Position numbers and translations under genes: made by a program. 64,000 bases of DNA from Pontibacter amylolyticus (GTDB taxonomy: Bacteria; Bacteroidota; Bacteroidia; Cytophagales; Hymenobacteraceae): NCBI RefSeq assembly GCF_014638845.1, contig NZ_BMFP01000005.1, positions 169,218 through 233,217 of the forward strand, given 5' to 3'. Position 1 is the first letter of the stretch, and each line of letters opens with the position of its first letter. The notes under the pieces were generated by a model. That model was given only the letters and a program-made list of their open reading frames with translations. It ran no database searches and was not told the DNA's origin. Positions 1-8,981 of the stretch are shown here, in pieces.

Positions 1-74
1 GGTGCCCGCCGCACAGGCGAAGCGATGAAACAATAAGGGTTGCTATACCTACAACAAGCAATTGCTACAAAATC
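1..74. repeat. Dispersed intergenic repeat, copy A (cut by window edge)
   Basis: Positions 2-74 match 26074-26143. The first 22 bases (GTGCCCGCCGCACAGGCGAA and the next two) are identical, GATGAAACAATA versus TATGAAACAATA follows, and both copies end in GCTACAAAAT. Both lie just downstream of a minus-strand gene. This is a non-coding dispersed repeat of unknown type; its other end lies outside the window. Confidence 0.75.
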
Positions 75-76
75 AC

Positions 77-1255
77 CTATTTCACCGCGGCCAGCACCCT
101 TTTGATCAACTCGTCCGGATTTCCATTGTGCCAGCGCCACACGATCACGATATCATGCTCCGGATCTACCCAGATTGTGTTCTGCCCGGCACCCAGGGCG
201 GCATAGCTGGTAGTCGGTGCGTTGGGCCAGGCTTTAGCCTCGGTGTTGAGCCACCACAGGTAGCCGTAGTCCGGCCCGACTGTTCCGCGGGAAGTAGTTG
301 CTTCCCTCACCCAATCTTCCGACACAATCTGCTTGTCTTTCCAGCGGCCGTTGCGGAGGAAAAGGTAGCCGAAGCGGGCTTCGTCGCGGGCGCTGATCCA
401 AAGGCCGCCCCCCCAGCGGGTACCGCCGCTCACTGATGGCATGCGCTTGCCGTCGATTTCTACATAGGAGTTGTGGTAAGGCACGTACTGCCAGGTATCG
501 GAGGCATCGATCGGGTCCATCACTTCATCTTTGAAAACTGCAGGTATAGGCTTCTTCCAGAGACGCAAAAGCGACAGGGCAAAGCGGTTAATGCGTACGT
601 CGTTGTACTCGTAGTAGGTGCCCGGAGCTTGCAGCGCACGTGGTTTGCGCTCGCCTCTGCCAAACTCCTCTTTCCCTACAAAGTCGTGCTTTTTGCCCCA
701 AAGCGCGCCCTCCCATTCACTCGTCTGCCGCACGTGGTGCTCCCAGGTCACCTCCCGGTTTTGCTCGGAGTCATAGCCGCCATCCTGCACGTAGTTTGCC
801 ACCGGGTCCTGGATGTTTTTGATCATACCCCGGTCGATGGTAATGCCCAGTATCGTAGAGAGCACGCTTTTGGCCACGCTGTAGGTTGGGTCTACGCGAT
901 CGGTCTCACCCCACTCCGCCACGATGTAGCCGTTTTTGAGGATAATGCCGTTGGTGCTTGCCCTGTCTTGAGGTATAGGCCCGAGCAGTTTGCCGAAGAT
1001 TTCCTCCTGCGTGGAGAAGTCCTTGGGCATCTGAGTGGTCTCTTGCTGCCTGGCCCAGTCTACCGCCTCTTGCAGCAGCGCTGCGTCCATGCCAACCTGC
1101 TCTGGCTGCTTCTTTTCCCAGTTGTCGCCTTTGCCCGGGTAGTATACCTTGTCTCCGGCTTGCTGTGTGTTGGTGGTAGTGGTCTGCTGCGGCTGTTGCT
1201 GGCAGGCGAATGTGCTTAAAGCCAGCGCCAGGTATAGTAGTCTTCTTTTCAGCAT
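77..1255 (-). CDS. Serine hydrolase, class C beta-lactamase / NylB-like lipoprotein
   Basis: 392 aa. The N-terminus has a lipoprotein signal (LSTFAC, lipidated Cys18), so the protein is probably anchored in a membrane facing the periplasm. The active-site SxxK motif is S126-V-A-K129. The second motif is Y217-N-D after PGTYYE, at the place of the usual Y-S-N, and an HNG near the C-terminus fits the third (K/H)-T/N-G box. Order and spacing fit the beta-lactamase/6-aminohexanoate-dimer hydrolase superfamily. Members of this fold hydrolyse amides or esters and only some are beta-lactamases, so the substrate is unknown. It stands alone; the next gene upstream is divergent. The start is fixed by the signal peptide. 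Confidence 0.85.
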   Translation of the reverse strand: MLKRRLLYLALALSTFACQQQPQQTTTTNTQQAGDKVYYPGKGDNWEKKQPEQVGMDAALLQEAVDWARQQETTQMPKDFSTQEEIFGKLLGPIPQDRASTNGIILKNGYIVAEWGETDRVDPTYSVAKSVLSTILGITIDRGMIKNIQDPVANYVQDGGYDSEQNREVTWEHHVRQTSEWEGALWGKKHDFVGKEEFGRGERKPRALQAPGTYYEYNDVRINRFALSLLRLWKKPIPAVFKDEVMDPIDASDTWQYVPYHNSYVEIDGKRMPSVSGGTRWGGGLWISARDEARFGYLFLRNGRWKDKQIVSEDWVREATTSRGTVGPDYGYLWWLNTEAKAWPNAPTTSYAALGAGQNTIWVDPEHDIVIVWRWHNGNPDELIKRVLAAVK

Positions 1256-1382
1256 TGTGTCAGGTTTAAGGCGATTCAGGTGATAAATCTACACAATTCA
1301 GCTATATCCTTTCCAAACTCAGTTAGTCTTTGAACAAAACAACCTGACAGAGGGTAAAATAACACCAATAAAGAAGGAAGCT

Positions 1383-1982
1383 ATGTTACAAATAAAGGTA
1401 TACTCCGATTATGTTTGCCCCTATTGCTTTTTTGGAGAGCAGGTGCTGGAAAAGGCATTGGAAGGTATGGAAGAGCAGGTACAGGTAGAGTGGATGCCCT
1501 TTGAGCTGCGGCCGGAACCCACACCAACCCTTATTCCTAAAGGCGACTACCTGCAAACCACCTGGGAAAACTCGGTGTACCCCATGGGCAAGCAGTTGGG
1601 TATACATATCGTATTACCAAACGTATCACCACAGCCCTACACGCACCTGTCTTTTGAAGGCTACCAGTATGCCAAAGAACAGGGGAAGGGAGAAGCGTAT
1701 ACCCATCGCATGTTTACGGCCTTCTTTCAGGAAGAACAGGACATCGGAGATGTGGACGTGTTGACAAAACTGGCAGGTGAGATTGGTTTAGATGAACGGG
1801 AGTTCCGGCAGGGGCTGGAGAGTCGCAAGTACAAGGAGGCACATCAGCGGGCGTTGCGCCATGCTACTCAGGAGTTGGGCATAAAGGCCGTTCCTACTTT
1901 TATCATCGGCAACAAAATGGTGCGGGGGCTCCTGCGGGAAGAAGATATGCGGCGGCTTATAAAACAGGAGCTGGAAGCATAA
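1383..1982 (+). CDS. DsbA family oxidoreductase, FrnE-like
   Basis: 199 aa, about the usual length for FrnE-type proteins. The thioredoxin-fold active site is C12-P-Y-C15 at the end of the first strand (KVYSDYVCPYC). A helical insertion domain follows, then the cis-proline loop in KAVPTFIIGN near residue 170. There is no signal peptide, so it should be cytoplasmic, unlike true periplasmic DsbA. Family members are thiol-disulfide oxidoreductases or glutathione/2-hydroxychromene-2-carboxylate isomerase relatives; the partner is unknown. It is divergent from the serine hydrolase with a 127-bp gap and has a hairpin at its stop codon. Confidence 0.88.
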   Translation: MLQIKVYSDYVCPYCFFGEQVLEKALEGMEEQVQVEWMPFELRPEPTPTLIPKGDYLQTTWENSVYPMGKQLGIHIVLPNVSPQPYTHLSFEGYQYAKEQGKGEAYTHRMFTAFFQEEQDIGDVDVLTKLAGEIGLDEREFRQGLESRKYKEAHQRALRHATQELGIKAVPTFIIGNKMVRGLLREEDMRRLIKQELEA

Positions 1983-1997
1983 CGCCTCCAGCTCCTG
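1966..1997. terminator. Hairpin over the stop codon of the DsbA-like gene
   Basis: CAGGAGCTGGA and TCCAGCTCCTG form an 11-bp perfect stem around the TAA stop. There is only a weak T-run after it, so terminator function is inferred. Confidence 0.5.
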
Positions 1998-2044
1998 CCT
2001 ATTTCGTGACATGCCAATAGCATTTATTCCTGCATATGCTATAC

Positions 2045-2860
2045 CTACCAGCTCGTGCCTCCCCCTCTTTTACCGCCGCCGAGCAGACCACCAAGCAGGC
2101 CACCTAGTCCGCCGGAGCCCATACCGCTGTAGCGGCTACGGCCGTTCAGGCCACCCAGCACCGAGGCCATGGAGCCCAGTCCGCTGGTAGAGCGCCGGCC
2201 ACCGCCCATCAGGCCGCCGCGTCCCGTCATCATGCCGCCGAGCAGTCCGCCTAAAAGGCCACCACCCATACCGCCCAACATGCCGCCGCCACGGCGTTTG
2301 CCGCCACTCATCAGGCGGGCCAGCACAATCGGAGCCGCTATGCCCAGTATACCCTGCACCATTTGCGGCGAAATGCCAACGTTCTTGAACATGTCGCCAA
2401 AGCCATTCTTGCTCATAAATGCCTGTGAACTTGGGTCTTCTCCATGTTGCTGGGCCTCATCGGCTTTGTCCACAAACTGCTCCAGCAGGCTGTACTGTTT
2501 CTGGTCCACCCCCAGGTAGTTGGCCATCTCCTGAATGCGTTTCTGCTCCTGCTGGGTGTACTCGCCATCTGCCTTGGCAAAGCTGATGATGTCGGTGATG
2601 AACGGGAAGCGGAGCTGGCTTTTCTTGAGCACGTCCAGCACCCGCTGCATACTGATCTGGGAGGGGTTCTGGGCAATAGACAGCACTTCCTGCTCTACAT
2701 TCTCGGGCATTTCGGCGGCTTCGCACAATACCCTCAGAAACTCCAGTTCCTCTTCAGAGGCATGCCCATCGGCAGAGGCCATGGAAGCCAGGGCCGCTAA
2801 ATAGGCGCCCTTCTCTTCCGTGGTATAATCTTTCAACAATGTGGTTTGTTCTTGTTCCAT
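2045..2860 (-). CDS. TerB-family (tellurite-resistance-like) protein with Gly-rich tail
   Basis: 271 aa. Residues about 15-135 are helical and carry two acidic repeats typical of TerB folds: ASADGHASEEELEFL and KADGEYTQQEQKRI. From about residue 150 the sequence becomes low-complexity, rich in Gly, Met, Leu and Arg (LLGGLLGG-type runs), ending GGGKRGGGTSW. TerB domains bind divalent metal and appear in stress and membrane-associated complexes; the Gly-rich tail could be membrane-associating or disordered. There is no signal peptide and no other ter gene nearby, so a tellurite role is not supported. It runs in the same direction as the MarR gene but is separated from it by about 75 bp. Confidence 0.75.
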   Translation of the reverse strand: MEQEQTTLLKDYTTEEKGAYLAALASMASADGHASEEELEFLRVLCEAAEMPENVEQEVLSIAQNPSQISMQRVLDVLKKSQLRFPFITDIISFAKADGEYTQQEQKRIQEMANYLGVDQKQYSLLEQFVDKADEAQQHGEDPSSQAFMSKNGFGDMFKNVGISPQMVQGILGIAAPIVLARLMSGGKRRGGGMLGGMGGGLLGGLLGGMMTGRGGLMGGGRRSTSGLGSMASVLGGLNGRSRYSGMGSGGLGGLLGGLLGGGKRGGGTSW

Positions 2861-2937
2861 AGCTTCTTAGTATTCTTACTGACATTTAAACGACAGGGCT
2901 CCTTAGAAGTTAAGCGCCATGGAACATCTTCTCCCTG

Positions 2938-3390
2938 TTAGTCTCTTACCCGGTCCAGTGTGTCGCTCAGGTGCTGCGCCTCTTCGGCCGACAGGTTCTT
3001 AAATGTGTCCTCTTCCAGTTGTTGCATCAGCGGATCCAGGCTGTCGAGCAGGTCTATACCTTTGTCTGTAATGGCGATCTCTACCTTGCGCCTGTTCTGT
3101 TCGCAAAGCTCACGGGTCACCAGCCCCTTCAAACGCAGTTTCTCTACCAATCGGGTGGCATTGCTCATGCGGTTGAGCATGCGCTCCTGTACCGTGAAAA
3201 GGTTAATGGGTTTCCCCTGCTGTCCTCTGAGGATGCGCAGCACATTGAACTGTTGCGAAGAAATATCGTAGGGTTTGAGCAGGCTGTCGACACGTGCCAT
3301 CATCCACTCGCCCGTAAACATCAGGTTCAGGGAGGCCTTCTGGTAGGAGTTCCTGAACTTCGGCATCTTTAATTCATCTTCTAACTTCAT
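2938..3390 (-). CDS. MarR family transcriptional regulator
   Basis: 150 aa from the chosen start (MKLEDELKMPKF). A longer reading to 3453 would run through a 12-bp palindrome that looks like the operator, so it is unlikely. The winged-helix region runs through SSQQFNVLRILRG, TVQERMLNRMSNATRLVEKL (recognition helix) and the wing CEQNRRKVEIAITDKG. This is a clear MarR/SlyA fold that acts as a dimer, usually repressing itself and a neighbour and released by small ligands or oxidation. The divergent neighbour is the HisC-GRAS gene, which makes it a candidate target. The effector is unknown. Confidence 0.9.
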   Translation of the reverse strand: MKLEDELKMPKFRNSYQKASLNLMFTGEWMMARVDSLLKPYDISSQQFNVLRILRGQQGKPINLFTVQERMLNRMSNATRLVEKLRLKGLVTRELCEQNRRKVEIAITDKGIDLLDSLDPLMQQLEEDTFKNLSAEEAQHLSDTLDRVRD

Positions 3391-3428
3391 GTGAAAAAAA
3401 TCTAGTGGCGCAATAACGCTTGCAATAA

Positions 3429-3440
3429 TTGTATATACAA
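3429..3440. promoter_or_regulatory. Palindromic operator candidate for the MarR regulator
   Basis: TTGTATATACAA is a perfect 12-bp palindrome 38 bp upstream of the MarR start, in the divergent spacer. On the minus strand a TTTG lies just before it, about 19 bp ahead of a weak TA-rich box, so bound protein would cover the promoter spacer. MarR sites are typically such palindromes. Confidence 0.6.
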
Positions 3441-3595
3441 CATTTTCAAACATTTAGTTGCTTTGCCAGGCAGTGCAATATGTAGAATTTCACTTTGTTA
3501 TTATTTTTTTATGTTTAAACCTTAGACAAAAAGTATCAAATGGATTTCCTAAGTACTATATTGCGGGCATCACCAACCCGCCGCGCCATCTGTAT

Positions 3596-5749
3596 ATGGA
3601 CATAAAACGTCTCCCTTACCAAGCCGCCACCAACGAAAACCTGTTCGGGTCATCGCCGCAGGTGCTTGCCGCCATGCAACAAGCCCTGAGCAGCGTGCAC
3701 GGTTACCCCACACCCGACGCTTCCGATCTGCGCCATGCCCTGGCCACCAGGTTAGGCGTACAGGCCGACGAAATTGTGGTGGGAAGCGGCTCGGCAGAGC
3801 TGATCTCGCTCCTGGTGCGTCGTTTCTGCGGCCACGACAGGGACGGGGAAGTGCTGACTTTCACGCCTTCCTACCCGCTGTATTGCCAGGAGGCCCGCGC
3901 GTTGCGCATTCCCTGCACAGAAATCCCGCTCACCAGTAGCTATCGGATCGATGTTGCGGCATTAAAACGTCAATTGAGGCCTTCTATACGGCTCTGCTTT
4001 CTCTGCAACCCCAACAACCCGACCGGCACCTACCTGACGAGCACTGAGCTGGAGCAGGTACTCGACTCGCTACCGACACATGTGACCGTGGTGGTTGACG
4101 AAGCCTACATCGAGTACGTAACCGCTCCCGATTGTGCGGATGCGGTGGCTGTGCTGTCGCGCTACCCTAACCTGGTCGTGCTGCGCACCTTCTCCAAAGC
4201 CTACGGACTCGCCTCTGTTCGCGTCGGGTACATGATCGCGCAACGCCACCTGATTGAACAGGTGCTGGAAGTGAAACAACCGTATAATGTCAACCAGCTG
4301 GCCCAGGTCGCTGCCCTGGCCGCCCTGAAGGACGAGCACTTCCTGCAGATGACAGTGCAGGCCACTCAAACTGGGAAGAAGAAGTTGGAACAGGCCCTGC
4401 ATAAAATAGGCGTGCAGTTCTGGCCTTCGCAGGGTAATTTTCTGCTGCTGGATGCCGGCGGCTACGGTGCCGATGAAATACACAACTACCTACTCGCAAA
4501 TCATATCCTGGTGCGCCGCGCCGACCACCATACCCTGCGCCTGACCATAGGCCCGGACGAATACCAGCTATACCTCCTACAAATGCTACAAGAATTGCTA
4601 CACCCCTCCCGCGTATACGCCACCCAGCCCCTGCTGGCACAAGTGCTTGAACTGGGCTACCACGTACAGAATCAGCCGGAAGAGGCGACAGCCGGCGCAG
4701 ATGATCTGCTGCACAGCGCAGCCGGGCAAACAGATGCAGCGGGCCGCATTGCGCAGGCTTTTGCACGCGCCCTGGCCTTGCGCTGCCAGCAAGGTATAAC
4801 CAAGGCCTCCGGCAATCTCTATGCTTCCAATTTCGGGGAGATGGACATGATCGCGGCCTTTAACGTACTGGTAACGGCCACGCCGCTGGTCACTTTCGGG
4901 CACCGCTTTGCCAACCACTCCATCCTGCCTGCCATTGCCGGAAAATCATCGGTATACCTGCTCGACCTGGGTATAGGCAGCGGTTTGCAGTGGTTTCATT
5001 TGATGGACTTGCTGGCAGACCTGCCCGGTGATCGTCCCAGCCTGCACCTCACGGGCATTGACATACCGGACAGCAGCAACGATGACCCGGCTTACAAGCT
5101 TCGGGCTACCGGTGCTCGCCTGGCCGCGCATGCCGGGCGTTTGGGGCTGGCCTTCAGCTATACCTATGTCGCCACCCGCCTCGAAGACTTCGACCTGCAG
5201 TCGCTGGAGATCGAACCTTCCCATACCTTGATCGTGAATGCCGCGCTCACCCTGCACCACCTTGCCGACGAACTGGTGGCTATACCTGACCAGCGCGACC
5301 GGGTACTGGAGCAGATCCGGGAACTGCAACCGCAGTTGTTCACCCTCACCGAACCTGACTCCGAGCACAACCGACTCGATTTTCTGCCGCGCCTGCGGGA
5401 GTCACTGCGCCACTACCACACGGTATTTGATGTGCTGGACACACTGCTGCCAGCCGATATGCCGGAGCGACGCGTGATCGAGCAGGAGTTTTTCGGAAGG
5501 GAGATCCTCAATGTGGTGGCCTTTGAGGGAAATGACCGGGTGGAGCGCCACGAGCGGCTGGATGCCTGGCAACACCGCCTCACGCGCAGTGGCTTTAAAC
5601 CCGCTCCAGTGCAGGTGACAGCCGCCCAGATTCAGGAGGAGCTGGACCTGCACCCGCAGTTCAGTCTGGCCGCGCACACGGCTGGCTATACCCTGCATTG
5701 GAAAGGCACCAACATCATCGCGGCCACCGCCTGGCAGGTAGCTGACTAA
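3596..5749 (+). CDS. HisC-like PLP aminotransferase fused to a GRAS-family methyltransferase-like domain
   Basis: 717 aa from MDIKRLPYQ; the 46 residues of the longer ORF look non-coding. Residues 1-335 are a fold-type I aminotransferase of the histidinol-phosphate type: NPNNPTG at 138-144, DEAY at 168-171, PLP lysine K201 in FSKAYGLASVRVGY, and the Arg-containing RLTIGP near 315. Residues about 340-717 match the GRAS domain of plant regulators (GAI/RGA/SCR) motif by motif: VTFGHRFANHSIL, VHIID-like VYLLDLGIGSGLQW (453-466), LTGID (485-489), EPDSEHNRLDF, REILNVVAFEG and RVERHERLDAW (635-657), and a terminal SAW-like ATAWQ. Bacterial GRAS domains are regarded as Rossmann-fold methylases. The protein may modify a small amine or amino acid, but the substrate is unknown. 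No SD is seen. The 3' end overlaps the convergent NUDIX gene by 4 bp. Confidence 0.85.
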   Translation: MDIKRLPYQAATNENLFGSSPQVLAAMQQALSSVHGYPTPDASDLRHALATRLGVQADEIVVGSGSAELISLLVRRFCGHDRDGEVLTFTPSYPLYCQEARALRIPCTEIPLTSSYRIDVAALKRQLRPSIRLCFLCNPNNPTGTYLTSTELEQVLDSLPTHVTVVVDEAYIEYVTAPDCADAVAVLSRYPNLVVLRTFSKAYGLASVRVGYMIAQRHLIEQVLEVKQPYNVNQLAQVAALAALKDEHFLQMTVQATQTGKKKLEQALHKIGVQFWPSQGNFLLLDAGGYGADEIHNYLLANHILVRRADHHTLRLTIGPDEYQLYLLQMLQELLHPSRVYATQPLLAQVLELGYHVQNQPEEATAGADDLLHSAAGQTDAAGRIAQAFARALALRCQQGITKASGNLYASNFGEMDMIAAFNVLVTATPLVTFGHRFANHSILPAIAGKSSVYLLDLGIGSGLQWFHLMDLLADLPGDRPSLHLTGIDIPDSSNDDPAYKLRATGARLAAHAGRLGLAFSYTYVATRLEDFDLQSLEIEPSHTLIVNAALTLHHLADELVAIPDQRDRVLEQIRELQPQLFTLTEPDSEHNRLDFLPRLRESLRHYHTVFDVLDTLLPADMPERRVIEQEFFGREILNVVAFEGNDRVERHERLDAWQHRLTRSGFKPAPVQVTAAQIQEELDLHPQFSLAAHTAGYTLHWKGTNIIAATAWQVAD

Positions 5750-6303
5750 AGTCCCAGTTTGCGAAGAGCCAGCAGGCAAAGCGCTACCGAGCCCGACACG
5801 TGTATCTGACCGCTGAGGACCATTTGCTCGACCTCCTGGAGGGGCACTTTCAGCACTTCGATGTGCTCGCTCTCGTCCAGATTTTGGGCAGCGACTTCGC
5901 GCGCATGGCGCATCAGGAAGAAGTAGATCTTGTTGGTATCCTTCGTCGGGTTGTCAATCACTTCCAGGAGCAATTCCACGTCGTCGGAGGTATAGCCGGT
6001 TTCTTCCAGCAGTTCGCGGCGGGCTGCTTCCAGCGGGTCGGTTTCATGCGCATCGATCACACCGCCAGGTAGTTCTATGAAGATATCGCTGGCAGCGTGT
6101 TTGTATTGCCGCACAAAGAGCACGTGCCCATCTTCGGTGATCGGAAACGTGAGCACCACATCGGGGCGCACGCTCACAAAGTAATCGTCCATCTGGTGGC
6201 CGTTGGGCAGCTCCACGTGGTCGCGGCGCAAGGTATACCACTTGTGGTTAAACACCACCTCCGACTTGAGTGTCTTCCAGCGTTCTATTCCTTTCCTAGT
6301 CAT
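5746..6303 (-). CDS. NUDIX hydrolase, ADP-ribose pyrophosphatase-like
   Basis: 185 aa from MTRKGIERWK; the 18 residues before this in the longest ORF do not fit the family. A Nudix box is visible in GGVIDAHETDPLEAARRE followed by LLEETGY, with one residue more than the canonical spacing between the first Glu and the REUxEE helix. The preceding VLFVRQYKHAASDIFIELPGG is typical of NudF/ADP-ribose pyrophosphatases, which cleave nucleoside diphosphates linked to a sugar using Mg2+. It is convergent with, and overlaps by 4 bp, the HisC-GRAS gene, so the two are not co-transcribed. Confidence 0.88.
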   Translation of the reverse strand: MTRKGIERWKTLKSEVVFNHKWYTLRRDHVELPNGHQMDDYFVSVRPDVVLTFPITEDGHVLFVRQYKHAASDIFIELPGGVIDAHETDPLEAARRELLEETGYTSDDVELLLEVIDNPTKDTNKIYFFLMRHAREVAAQNLDESEHIEVLKVPLQEVEQMVLSGQIHVSGSVALCLLALRKLGL

Positions 6304-6407
6304 TGCTTTCAAATTTTCAGCGCGGAGCAGGCTAGCTACCACACAAAAAAGAGCCATACCCGCTTGACAGCAAAGGTATGGCTTCTACTTATTTAAACCG
6401 TTTAATA

Positions 6408-7502
6408 TTAGCTGATCGTTACCAGCTGTTCTTCATTGGAAGTGTCCAGGGTCATGAGTTCTCCGACGTAGGTTTCCAGCTCGTGGGCGCGGTGCGCGGC
6501 TGTGTGGTGCGCCATTACCTTGCGACGCGCCCGCATGCCAATGGCCTTCCGCTCAGAAGTACAGATCTCGCGGAGATAACGCAGCGTCTCGGAGGCACTC
6601 TTGGTGATCAGGATTTCAGACTCCGGCTCGAACAGGGTCTCTATACCTTCCCAATAGTCAGAGATGACGGGCGTGCAGCAGGCGGCCGCTTCGAAGAGTC
6701 GCATGCTCGGGGTATAGCCAAACCGGCTGGTACCGGCGCGGGCGATGCTCAGGGCAAAGCGCTGGCTGTTGAAGAAATCGCGGTGCTCGACCGGCGTCAG
6801 GTGATGGAGCATGGTGATGTTGCTGGGCCAGCCCATGTCTTCGGGATACTTGGTGCCGGCCACCGCAAAACGTCCGGCCGGCCACTGCGCCGCGGCGTCC
6901 ACCATCAGTTTCTGTAAAGTCGACTGCCGGTCCTCGGAATAAGCGCCCAGGTAGCCCAGGTCCCATTTTATCTCGCGGTACTCCTGGTGGTAGAGCGTCG
7001 GGTCCACTGAAAAATACAGCGGCCGTGCCATGCGGGCGCCATACTGCTGTTCAAACAACTCCAGCGCCGGACCGCCTGTGCAGGACAGGTATAGGTCGAA
7101 GGCGGGGATCAGGCTCGCATTGAGGTAAGTCGGTCCCTGGCCTTCCAGTTCGCTGAGGGTAGCGGGTGCATCCAGATCGTAAAAGGCTTTGATGCCCTTT
7201 GCCGTCTCGATCACCCATTTCCCGATAGCATTGCCTTCCGCCAGGCTGGAGCCCACGATCACCAGATCGGCCTCTCGCACCTGCTCTGTGTACTGTCGCA
7301 GCTGCTCCAGCGAGGCGTACGTGCCGAGCTGGCAGAAATCAGGCTCGCCTAAATCGGGGGCAGTACGCTGCGTTGGCTTTCTTTCCAGGAACAGGGTGTG
7401 GTGTGCGTTGGCATGCAGTGCCCGCACCAGGTTTCGGTAAGTAGTGGCATGGCCATTGCCCCAGGAAGTTGTAATCGAAAGGCCAAGTATAACGATGTTC
7501 AT
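6408..7502 (-). CDS. Glycosyltransferase, CgeB-like (GT-B fold)
   Basis: 364 aa. It begins MNIVILGLSITTSWGNGHAT, a GT-B-type N-terminal Rossmann start. The C-terminal half carries the acceptor/donor signature region SIARAGTSRFGYTPSMRLFEAAACCTPVISD, as in CgeB/spore-maturation-like and DUF3880 glycosyltransferases. The long coil-like C-terminus ends AHELETYVGELM. There is no signal peptide or membrane segment, so it acts in the cytoplasm on a nucleotide-sugar donor; the product is unknown. The next upstream gene, 40 bp away on the same strand, is a second glycosyltransferase, so the two are likely one transcript. Confidence 0.82.
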   Translation of the reverse strand: MNIVILGLSITTSWGNGHATTYRNLVRALHANAHHTLFLERKPTQRTAPDLGEPDFCQLGTYASLEQLRQYTEQVREADLVIVGSSLAEGNAIGKWVIETAKGIKAFYDLDAPATLSELEGQGPTYLNASLIPAFDLYLSCTGGPALELFEQQYGARMARPLYFSVDPTLYHQEYREIKWDLGYLGAYSEDRQSTLQKLMVDAAAQWPAGRFAVAGTKYPEDMGWPSNITMLHHLTPVEHRDFFNSQRFALSIARAGTSRFGYTPSMRLFEAAACCTPVISDYWEGIETLFEPESEILITKSASETLRYLREICTSERKAIGMRARRKVMAHHTAAHRAHELETYVGELMTLDTSNEEQLVTIS

Positions 7503-7542
7503 GTCGTTTTCTGACAGTTTTAGGTAAAGATAAGCTAGTTTT

Positions 7543-8652
7543 TCATTTAGAGACCGAAATTGGTGCCTCGATCAGCTGTCCATACAGATAACTGTAATCC
7601 TGGGCCATCTGGTCGGCGGTGAATCCATGGGAGCGCTTCACGGCACGGCAAGCCATGATGTTGCGGCAAAACTCGTCTTCTATCAGGTTCGCGATCGTAT
7701 CGCGCAGTTCGTCCGCACTGGCGGGGTCTACGTACCGGGCGGCATTGCCCCATACCTCAGCCATGCTTTCGGTCTTGCCCACTACCAGCGCGCAACCCGA
7801 CATGGCTGCTTCCAACACCGTCAGCCCGAAAGGCTCGTATTTGGCAGGCAGCGCGTAAATAGATGCTCTTGAGAGCCAGTCGGTCACCTCTTTGTTGGTG
7901 AGTTGCCCCAGGAAGTGCACGTTGTCCAGTTCCATGGCCTCCCCAGTTTCCGGATGCTTGCCCTCGCCGGCTATATACACAGGCCACTGCAGGTCCGAAG
8001 CGATGTGCGCCAGCATGGAAATATTCTTGGCCTCGTCCCACACCCTGCCCAGGCTGAATACGAATGGCTCTTTGCGTCCAAACTGGAAGTACTGCTGTCC
8101 GCGGCCGTTGTACACCACGGCGCTGTGTTTGAACGGACCGTATAATTCTTCGGCCTGGTGCATCATGGCCTGTGTCGGAGCTACCACCACATCGGCTGCC
8201 TGCAGCCCTTTGCGCACCATGTCGCTGTACCTGTTCCACTTCTTCGGTGCTTCCTCCTGCTTCACGGCGCGCCACCACGACAGCACACATGAGTGGATTA
8301 CTGCCAGCACAGGCCTGCCCCAGTCCAGGCTGCCGAAGCTCAGGTGGTTGAGGTGGATCAGGTCGGGCTGCACCTGGTCGCGCAGCTGCAACAGCCACTC
8401 CCCGGCTTTTTCCACGTCCTCCCACGGAGCGTCCATCCACTCCAGTTTATACTCACTTTCATACACCGTGAGGTTGGAGATGCTTTCAGCCTGCGCCCGC
8501 TGCTCCTCGCTCATGGGCTCGCCCATGGTCGCCAGGGCCACGTTGGTGCCATGCGCTGCTACAGCTCTTGTTAGCTCCAGTGCATACGTCCATACGCTGC
8601 CAACCGTATCGGCAGTCATCAGGATAGTCGATGGGTAAAGGGGTGTCTTCAT
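7543..8652 (-). CDS. Glycosyltransferase family 4
   Basis: 369 aa. The N-terminal domain starts with STILMTADTVGSVWTYALEL (glycine-rich loop region) and includes PDLIHLNHLSFGSLDWGRPVLAVIHSCVLSWW. The GT1/GT4 C-terminal domain has the SLGRVWDEAKN donor loop and the EX7E region KYEPFGLTVLEAAMSGCALVVG. These transfer sugars from nucleotide donors with retention of configuration. It is paired with the CgeB-like enzyme downstream. No polysaccharide polymerase or flippase is adjacent, so the pair may make a soluble glycoside or modify a lipid rather than build a capsule. Confidence 0.88.
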   Translation of the reverse strand: MKTPLYPSTILMTADTVGSVWTYALELTRAVAAHGTNVALATMGEPMSEEQRAQAESISNLTVYESEYKLEWMDAPWEDVEKAGEWLLQLRDQVQPDLIHLNHLSFGSLDWGRPVLAVIHSCVLSWWRAVKQEEAPKKWNRYSDMVRKGLQAADVVVAPTQAMMHQAEELYGPFKHSAVVYNGRGQQYFQFGRKEPFVFSLGRVWDEAKNISMLAHIASDLQWPVYIAGEGKHPETGEAMELDNVHFLGQLTNKEVTDWLSRASIYALPAKYEPFGLTVLEAAMSGCALVVGKTESMAEVWGNAARYVDPASADELRDTIANLIEDEFCRNIMACRAVKRSHGFTADQMAQDYSYLYGQLIEAPISVSK

Positions 8653-8981
8653 TATCTTTTCTGGTGTAGATATGTGTTACATCATGTTTTGGTTCGGGCC
8701 GTTATACCTTGTCCGTCCGGTTGCGGAACGGCTTTGGAAACAGGTATAGGATAGGTAATCGTGCCAGCCAGGTAGAAGGATGTTCAGTGGCTGGCCTGCC
8801 AGCGCCTACCGGCAGTGCATTCTATTACGGGTACAAGGTGGATTCCGTTAATGCGATTATCGGTTTTTTACGTTTTTTTATCGGCCGTGCCTCCTATACG
8901 CGCCCTGTGTTCCAAAACCATGCATTATTATTAGCCGCCAGGCAGTGTGCAGGCATCGCAGGATTACACCTTGCGTATAAC
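8653..8981. other. Divergent spacer between glycosyltransferase operon and phosphatase
   Basis: A 329-bp spacer that must hold promoters for both directions. I see two GGTATA/TATACC copies, a T-rich stretch near 8867-8880 and a small imperfect hairpin near 8713 (CCGTCCG/CGGAACGG). An open frame runs through it into the phosphatase gene, but its sequence does not look like protein. Confidence 0.5.
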
